Shown: piece by piece, positions 1 through 5,347 of the stretch | How the letters are laid out: each line of letters starts with the position of its first letter | Numbering within the stretch: the first letter of the stretch is position 1 | Source: Pseudomonadota bacterium | GTDB lineage: Bacteria > Pseudomonadota > Gammaproteobacteria > Burkholderiales > SG8-39 | Direction of reading: 5' to 3' | Assembly: GCA_003242425.1 (NCBI GenBank) | Contig: QGUL01000150.1 | Coordinates: forward strand, 1 to 5,347 | DNA: 5,347 nucleotides | Program-made: the position numbers and the translations under genes | Notes under the pieces: model-generated | Database searches by the model: none | What the model was told of the DNA's origin: nothing | What the model saw: only the letters and a program-made list of their open reading frames with translations

Positions 1-1
1 G

Positions 2-1708
2 GCGCACAAGATGTCCGTGAAGGCCGCCGAGGTCATCAAGACACTGATGAAGCTCGGCCAGATGGTGACCATCAACCAGGTGCTCGACCAGGAAACGGCG
101 ATGATCGTGGTCGAGGAGATGGGCCACAAGGCGGTCGCGGCGCCGCTCGACGATCCCGAAGCCTTCCTCATGTCCGAAACGGGCACGCAGGCCGAGCAGC
201 TGCCGCGTGCGCCGGTGGTGACGGTCATGGGTCACGTCGACCACGGCAAGACCTCGCTGCTCGACTACATCCGCCGCACCAAGGTGGCGGCCGGCGAAGC
301 GGGAGGCATTACCCAGCACATCGGCGCCTATCACGTGGAGACGCCGCGCGGTGTCATCACTTTCCTCGATACCCCGGGTCACGAGGCGTTCACCTCGATG
401 CGTGCGCGCGGCGCACAGGTCACCGACGTGGTGATCCTGGTGGTCGCCGCGGACGACGGCGTGATGCCGCAGACCGTCGAGGCGATCCACCACGCCCAGG
501 CCGCCAAGGTGCCGATCGTGGTCGCGCTCAACAAGATCGACAAACCGGAAGCCAACCCGGAGCGCGTCAAGCAGGAGCTGGTGGCGCACAACGTGGTGCC
601 GGAAGAGTACGGCGGCGATTCGCCCTTCGTGCCGGTGTCGGCGAAGACCGGGCAGGGCGTCGACGAGCTGCTGGAGAACGTGCTGCTGCAGGCCGAGCTG
701 CTGGAGCTTAAAGCGCCGGTGGACGCGCCGGCCAAGGGCATCGTCATCGAAGCGCGCCTGGACAAGGGCCGCGGCCCGGTGGCGACCGTGCTGGTGCAGT
801 CCGGCACGCTCAAGCGCGGCGACGTGGTGCTGTGCGGCGCGTCCTTCGGCCGCGTGCGCGCGATGCTGAACGAGAGCGGCAAGCAGGTGCAGAGCGCCGG
901 ACCGTCGATCCCCGTGGAGATCCAGGGCCTGTCCAACGTGCCGAACGCGGGCGACGAGCTGGTCGTGCTCAGCGACGAACGCAAGGCGCGCGAGATCGCG
1001 CTGTTCCGCCAGGGCAAATACCGCGACGTCAAGCTCGCCAAGAAACAGGCGGCCAAGCTCGAGAACATGTTCGAGCAGATGGGCGAGGGCGAAGTCAAGA
1101 CGCTGCCGCTCGTCATCAAGGCCGACGTGCAGGGCTCGCAGGAAGCCCTGGTGCACGCGCTGACCAAGCTTTCCACCGACGAGGTCAAGGTGACGGTGGT
1201 GCATGCCGCGGTCGGCGGCATCACCGAGTCGGACGTGAACCTCGCGCTCGCGTCGAAGGCGGTGATCATCGGCTTCAACACACGTGCCGATGCCGCGGCG
1301 CGCAAGCTCGCCGAGCATTCGGGCGTCGATATCCGCTACTACAACATCATCTACGACGCGGTCGACGAGGTGAAGGCGGCGCTGTCCGGCATGCTCACGC
1401 CCGAGAAGCGCGAGAACGTCATCGGCCTGGTGGAGGTGCGGCAGGTCTTCCGCATCTCCAAGGTCGGCACGGTGGCGGGCTGCTACGTCCTCGACGGCGT
1501 GGTGCGGCGCGGCGCGCTGGTGCGCCTGCTGCGCGACAACGTCGTCATCTTCTCCGGCGAGCTCGATTCGCTGAAGCGCTTCAAGGACGACGTGCGCGAA
1601 GTGAAAGCGGGCTTCGAGTGCGGTCTGTCGATCAAGAACTATAACGACATCCAGGTCGGCGACCAGATCGAGGTCTACGAAGTGCAGGAGATTGCGCGTA
1701 CGCTCTGA
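2..1708 (+). CDS. infB: Translation initiation factor IF2, 3' part (5' end outside window)
   Basis: IF2 is the GTPase that brings fMet-tRNA to the 30S subunit and promotes 50S joining. The reading frame is open from base 2, and the codons before the first ATG (base 11) already match the family, so that ATG is internal and the N-terminus is missing. Counting from the codon at base 2, an IF2_N-type helical segment ([20 protein letters not shown]) comes first. The GTPase motifs follow: G1 GHVDHGKT at 77-84, G3 DTPGH at 123-127, G4 NKID at 177-180 and G5 SAK at 213-215. Next come the beta-barrel domain II, the IF-2 domain with DVQGSQEA at 375-382, and the C-terminal initiator-tRNA-binding domain with GFECG at 537-541. 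The distance from G1 to the C-terminus is about 490 residues, as in E. coli IF2, so the core is complete. The frame ends in TGA. rbfA follows after 58 bases. nusA is expected upstream but is not visible. Confidence 0.98.
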   Translation, partial: AHKMSVKAAEVIKTLMKLGQMVTINQVLDQETAMIVVEEMGHKAVAAPLDDPEAFLMSETGTQAEQLPRAPVVTVMGHVDHGKTSLLDYIRRTKVAAGEAGGITQHIGAYHVETPRGVITFLDTPGHEAFTSMRARGAQVTDVVILVVAADDGVMPQTVEAIHHAQAAKVPIVVALNKIDKPEANPERVKQELVAHNVVPEEYGGDSPFVPVSAKTGQGVDELLENVLLQAELLELKAPVDAPAKGIVIEARLDKGRGPVATVLVQSGTLKRGDVVLCGASFGRVRAMLNESGKQVQSAGPSIPVEIQGLSNVPNAGDELVVLSDERKAREIALFRQGKYRDVKLAKKQAAKLENMFEQMGEGEVKTLPLVIKADVQGSQEALVHALTKLSTDEVKVTVVHAAVGGITESDVNLALASKAVIIGFNTRADAAARKLAEHSGVDIRYYNIIYDAVDEVKAALSGMLTPEKRENVIGLVEVRQVFRISKVGTVAGCYVLDGVVRRGALVRLLRDNVVIFSGELDSLKRFKDDVREVKAGFECGLSIKNYNDIQVGDQIEVYEVQEIARTL

Positions 1709-1721
1709 CGTGCGCGCGCTC

Positions 1722-1746
1722 GCGGAGCGGGCGCCGCCCGCTCCGC
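1722..1746 (+). other. Perfect GC-rich inverted repeat in the infB-rbfA spacer
   Basis: The left arm GCGGAGCGGGC (1722-1732) and right arm GCCCGCTCCGC (1736-1746) are exact reverse complements, separated by the 3-base loop GCC. The 11-bp stem should be very stable in RNA. It begins 13 bases after the infB stop and ends 8 bases before the rbfA ribosome binding site. No run of T follows (the next bases are CGCTTGCCG), so it does not look like a standard intrinsic terminator. It may be an RNA-processing or mRNA-stability element, or a weak attenuator; this role is inferred from position alone. Confidence 0.75.
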
Positions 1747-1754
1747 CGCTTGCC

Positions 1755-1760
1755 GAAGGT
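1755..1760 (+). promoter_or_regulatory. Ribosome binding site of rbfA
   Basis: GAAGGT lies 6 bases before the ATG at 1767. It supports this start over the in-frame TTG at 1692, which lies inside infB and would add 25 residues not typical of RbfA. Confidence 0.75.
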
Positions 1761-1766
1761 CCAGCC

Positions 1767-2129
1767 ATGGCCAATCCCACCCGTCTACGGCGTATTGCCG
1801 ACCAGATCCAGCGCGAACTTTCCGATCTCATCCGCAACGAGGTGAAGGATCCGCGCGTCGGCATGGTGACGATCACCGGCGTCGAGGTTTCCTCCGACCT
1901 CGCGCACGCCAAGGTGTATTTCACCTCGCTCGCCGAGCAGGATCGCGAGGACAGCCTGCAAGGGCTGCAGCGCGCGGCTGGTTTCCTGCGCAGCCAGCTC
2001 GCCTCGCGTCTGCGCATCCACAACATGCCCGAGCTGCATTTCCGCTACGACGCGTCGATCGAACAGGGCATCCGGCTTTCGAAGCTGATCGACGAGGCCG
2101 TGCAGAACAAGTCGAACGACGGCGAATGA
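1767..2129 (+). CDS. rbfA: 30S ribosome-binding factor A
   Basis: RbfA is a small cytoplasmic assembly factor that binds the immature 30S subunit near the 5' end of 16S rRNA (helix 1 region). It is needed for 16S maturation, especially in the cold. The product is 120 residues, slightly shorter than the 133 of E. coli because the acidic C-terminal tail is short. The whole length is one KH-like RbfA domain. Visible family features are the N-terminal helix RLRRIADQIQRELSDLI, the NEVKDPRVGMVTITGVEVS strand region at residues 24-42, AHAKVYFT at 46-53, the helix AAGFLRSQLASRLRI at 70-84, and PELHFRYDASIEQGIR at 88-103. ATG 1767 is chosen because GAAGGT precedes it and MANPTRLRRI fits the family N-terminus. 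The stop overlaps an in-frame ATG of truB (ATGA at 2126-2129), which points to coupled translation in one operon. Confidence 0.97.
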   Translation: MANPTRLRRIADQIQRELSDLIRNEVKDPRVGMVTITGVEVSSDLAHAKVYFTSLAEQDREDSLQGLQRAAGFLRSQLASRLRIHNMPELHFRYDASIEQGIRLSKLIDEAVQNKSNDGE

Positions 2130-2131
2130 GC

Positions 2132-2137
2132 GGAGGT
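2132..2137 (+). promoter_or_regulatory. Strong Shine-Dalgarno of truB that decides its start
   Basis: GGAGGT lies 6 bases before the ATG at 2144. It lies downstream of the other possible ATG at 2126, so it can serve only the later start. Confidence 0.8.
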
Positions 2138-2143
2138 GCGCGC

Positions 2144-3040
2144 ATGCCGCGGCGCCGCCTGGACGGCGTCCTGTTGCTCGACAAGCCGAAGGGGCTCACT
2201 TCCAACGCCGCGCTGCAACAGGCGCGGCGGCTCTACGCGGCGGAGAAAGCCGGCCACACCGGCACGCTCGATCCCATGGCGACGGGGCTACTGCCGGTGC
2301 TGTTCGGAGAGGCGACGAAGTTCGGCGGCGAGCTGCTCGACAGCGACAAGCGCTATCTCGCCGACATCCGGCTGGGCGTGCGTACGAACACCGGCGATGC
2401 GGAAGGCGAGGTGCTGGCCGTTGCGCCGGTCCAGGTGACGGCCGAGGCGCTGGAGCAGGCGGTGCGGCGGTACACCGGGCGGATCCGCCAGGTGCCGCCG
2501 ATGTACTCGGCCCTCAAGCATGCCGGACGGCCGCTCTACGACTACGCGCGCGCAGGCGAGACGGTGGAGCGGGAAGCGCGGGAGGTGACGATCCACCGTC
2601 TCGACATCCTGCGGTTCGAAGGCGAGCGTCTGCAGGTCGACGTCCATTGCTCCAAGGGGACCTACGTCCGGACGCTGGCGGAAGATCTGGGGGAGGCGCT
2701 GGGCTGCGGCGCCCATCTCGCCGGGCTGCGCCGGACTGCCGTAGGGCCGTTCCGGGTCGAGGACGCCATCGATCTGGAAACGCTGGAACGTTTGTCGCCT
2801 GAACAACGGGACGCCAGGCTCGAGCCGGTGGACGTCCTGGTGCAGCACCTGCCCGAGGTTGTTCTGGACGGAGCCGCGGCACGGCGCTTCGCCAACGGCC
2901 AGGCGGTGCCGGTCGGCGGCAGGGCGGAGGGACGGCGCCGGGTCTACGCGGCCGGCCGTTTCCTGGGTGTGGCCGAACTCGAGGCGGGGGTGCTGCGTCC
3001 CCGCCGGCTGCTCCGCACGGACGCCCCGGCGGCCGCATAA
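2144..3040 (+). CDS. truB: tRNA pseudouridine(55) synthase TruB
   Basis: TruB converts U55 in the T-psi-C loop of most tRNAs to pseudouridine and also acts as a tRNA chaperone. From ATG 2144 the product is 298 residues, near the usual length. The N-terminal motif DGVLLLDKPKGLTSN (7-21) is followed by AGHTGTLDPMATG (36-48), in which D43 is the expected catalytic aspartate. Further family blocks are MYSALK (120-125) with RPLYDYAR just after it, HCSKGTYVRT (168-177), and GCGAHLAGLRR carrying the conserved arginine. The last 60 or so residues (FANGQAVPV to LRPRRLL) form the C-terminal PUA-like part. An in-frame ATG at 2126 overlaps the rbfA stop and would add MSGGAR, but the excellent GGAGGT sits between the two ATGs and favours 2144. 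Overlap or near-contact with rbfA suggests translational coupling. No key residue is missing. Confidence 0.97.
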   Translation: MPRRRLDGVLLLDKPKGLTSNAALQQARRLYAAEKAGHTGTLDPMATGLLPVLFGEATKFGGELLDSDKRYLADIRLGVRTNTGDAEGEVLAVAPVQVTAEALEQAVRRYTGRIRQVPPMYSALKHAGRPLYDYARAGETVEREAREVTIHRLDILRFEGERLQVDVHCSKGTYVRTLAEDLGEALGCGAHLAGLRRTAVGPFRVEDAIDLETLERLSPEQRDARLEPVDVLVQHLPEVVLDGAAARRFANGQAVPVGGRAEGRRRVYAAGRFLGVAELEAGVLRPRRLLRTDAPAAA

Positions 3041-3043
3041 AGC

Positions 3044-3073
3044 TTGTGAAAGTGCCTGATACAAGGGTAAAAT
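3044..3073 (+). promoter_or_regulatory. Predicted sigma70-type promoter of rpsO
   Basis: A -35 box TTGTGA (3044-3049, 4 of 6 matches to TTGACA) and a -10 box TAAAAT (3068-3073, 5 of 6 matches to TATAAT) are 18 bases apart. They lie just after the truB stop, and transcription would start near 3079-3081. E. coli rpsO has its own promoter in the same truB-rpsO gap, which supports the call. The A+T-rich stretch stands out in an otherwise very GC-rich window. Confidence 0.65.
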
Positions 3074-3077
3074 CCCG

Positions 3078-3091
3078 CGCTTTCCAAAGCG
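3078..3091 (+). other. Small inverted repeat at the predicted 5' end of the rpsO mRNA
   Basis: CGCTTT (3078-3083) and AAAGCG (3086-3091) are exact reverse complements around CC. In RNA this gives a 5-bp stem with a UCCA loop. It coincides with the predicted transcription start, so all or most of it would form the first bases of a leader of about 35 nt. It could protect the 5' end or take part in S15 autoregulation; both are speculative. Confidence 0.4.
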
Positions 3092-3113
3092 ACCGAATAG
3101 ATCGAGATTAGGC

Positions 3114-3383
3114 ATGGCAGCGACGACCGCCCAGAAGGCGCAGATCATCAAGGATTTCCAACGCAAGGCCGGGGACACGGGTTCGCCCGAGGTGCAAGTG
3201 GCTTTGCTGACCTACCGCATCAACGAACTCACCGAGCACTTCAAGACGCACGTCAAGGATCACCATTCCCGTCGCGGTCTGCTGAAGCTGGTGAGCCAGA
3301 GGCGTCGGATGCTTGATTACCTCAAGCGCACCAACGCCGAGAACTATCGCAAGCTGATCGAACAGCTTGGACTGCGCAAGTAA
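3114..3383 (+). CDS. rpsO: 30S ribosomal protein S15
   Basis: S15 is a primary binding protein of the 16S rRNA central domain. It recognises the helix 20-21-22 junction, helps recruit S6, S18 and S11, and contacts the 50S in an intersubunit bridge. The product is 89 residues, the usual length, and mostly helical. Signature parts are [13 protein letters not shown] (21-33), DHHSRRGLL (49-57) and [12 protein letters not shown] (61-72); the conserved DTGS and HHSRRG stretches carry rRNA contacts in known structures. The start ATG has only a weak GAG (3104-3106) upstream at 7-base spacing. A dedicated promoter precedes the gene and an intrinsic terminator follows it, so it can form its own transcript as well as being read from infB-rbfA-truB. 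In E. coli, S15 represses its own mRNA; whether this leader does so cannot be seen here. Confidence 0.98.
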   Translation: MAATTAQKAQIIKDFQRKAGDTGSPEVQVALLTYRINELTEHFKTHVKDHHSRRGLLKLVSQRRRMLDYLKRTNAENYRKLIEQLGLRK

Positions 3384-3393
3384 CATCCCAGCG

Positions 3394-3428
3394 AAACGCC
3401 CACGCCACGCGTGGGCGTTTTGTCTTTC
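3394..3428 (+). terminator. Rho-independent terminator after rpsO
   Basis: AAACGCCCACGC (3394-3405) and GCGTGGGCGTTT (3409-3420) are exact reverse complements with a CAC loop. The GC core is 9 bp, the stem is 12 bp with its A-T pairs, and a T-rich tail follows (TTTT at 3418-3421, then GTCTTTCTG). It starts 10 bases after the rpsO stop. E. coli has the matching terminator between rpsO and pnp, where partial readthrough feeds pnp. Confidence 0.92.
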
Positions 3429-3448
3429 TGTCGATTCCACTATCGAAT
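3420..3448 (+). promoter_or_regulatory. Possible weak promoter for pnp
   Basis: TTGTCT (3420-3425) and TCGAAT (3443-3448) are 17 bases apart, with 4 of 6 matches at each box. The -35 would overlap the T-tract of the rpsO terminator. E. coli has a pnp promoter in the equivalent place. The match is poor and could be chance, so pnp may rely on readthrough instead. Confidence 0.25.
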
Positions 3449-3458
3449 ACGTCGCGCC

Positions 3459-3497
3459 TGCCCGCCGCACGCCGTGCCGCGTCGGTGTGCGCGTGCG
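3459..3497 (+). other. Imperfect GC-rich hairpin in the pnp leader
   Basis: CGCACGCCG (3466-3474) can pair with CGGTGTGCG (3483-3491), giving 9 bp including one G-U pair around an 8-base loop. With a one-base bulge (3465) and one mismatch (3462/3494) the pairing extends to 3459/3497. It lies between the rpsO terminator and the pnp ribosome binding site. In E. coli the pnp leader folds into a stem cut by RNase III, after which PNPase represses its own mRNA; a similar role here is inferred from position only. Confidence 0.4.
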
Positions 3498-3510
3498 CCA
3501 TTTGAATCCA

Positions 3511-3517
3511 TAAGGAG
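3511..3517 (+). promoter_or_regulatory. Ribosome binding site of pnp
   Basis: TAAGGAG directly abuts an ATG at 3518 with no spacer, but stands 6 bases before the in-frame TTG at 3524. This spacing favours the TTG as the true start codon. Confidence 0.75.
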
Positions 3518-3523
3518 ATGGCG

Positions 3524-5347
<1,824 letters not shown>

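Noticed and set aside
379..1305. A 308-codon minus-strand open frame opposite infB
   Set aside because: Low-complexity Ser/Thr/Ala-rich translation with no motif, fully covered by the conserved IF2 core.
832..1644. A 270-codon + strand open frame in another phase inside infB
   Set aside because: Arg/Gly/Ala-rich out-of-frame shadow produced by GC-rich codons. The IF2 frame is continuous here, so it is not a frameshift.
1692..1766. 25-residue N-terminal extension of RbfA from TTG 1692
   Set aside because: It overlaps the end of infB, reads through the spacer hairpin and does not resemble RbfA. ATG 1767 has a good ribosome binding site.
2288..3178. A 296-codon minus-strand open frame covering truB and the rpsO start
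   Set aside because: Crosses two conserved genes and an intergenic promoter, and has no recognisable motif.

Overview
The window is a five-gene stretch of a conserved bacterial translation and RNA-metabolism operon, all on the + strand: infB (3' part) - rbfA - truB - rpsO - pnp (5' part). The high G+C content, the gene order shared with Escherichia coli and other proteobacteria, and the protein details (for example S15 with [12 protein letters not shown] and PNPase with [14 protein letters not shown]) suggest a betaproteobacterium, perhaps of the Rhodocyclales or a neighbouring order. The lineage is inferred from remembered family sequences; no search was run.

Layout. Bases 2-1708 encode the last 568 residues of initiation factor IF2, with the whole GTPase core and C-terminal domains. 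A 58-base spacer follows, holding a perfect 11-bp GC hairpin with no T-tract, and then rbfA (1767-2129). The rbfA stop overlaps an upstream in-frame ATG of truB, whose likelier start is 2144 behind a strong GGAGGT. truB ends at 3040. The 73-base gap before rpsO (3114-3383) holds a good sigma70-type promoter, and a small hairpin sits at its predicted transcript start. After rpsO comes a textbook intrinsic terminator (3394-3428). The GC-rich pnp leader that follows can fold into an imperfect hairpin, and pnp then begins (probably at TTG 3524) and runs off the end inside its KH domain.

The genes belong together. IF2 loads initiator tRNA. RbfA matures the 30S 5' end of 16S rRNA and helps in the cold. 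TruB makes the T-loop pseudouridine of tRNA. S15 is an early-binding 30S protein. PNPase degrades and tails RNA. The promoter before rpsO and the terminator after it imply that S15, and then pnp, can be expressed separately from the upstream genes, as in E. coli.

I found no mobile element, CRISPR array, RNA gene, pseudogene or undescribed system. All coding regions are intact apart from truncation by the window ends. What is worth a second look is regulatory: three intergenic hairpins, the internal promoter and the start-codon choices for pnp and truB.
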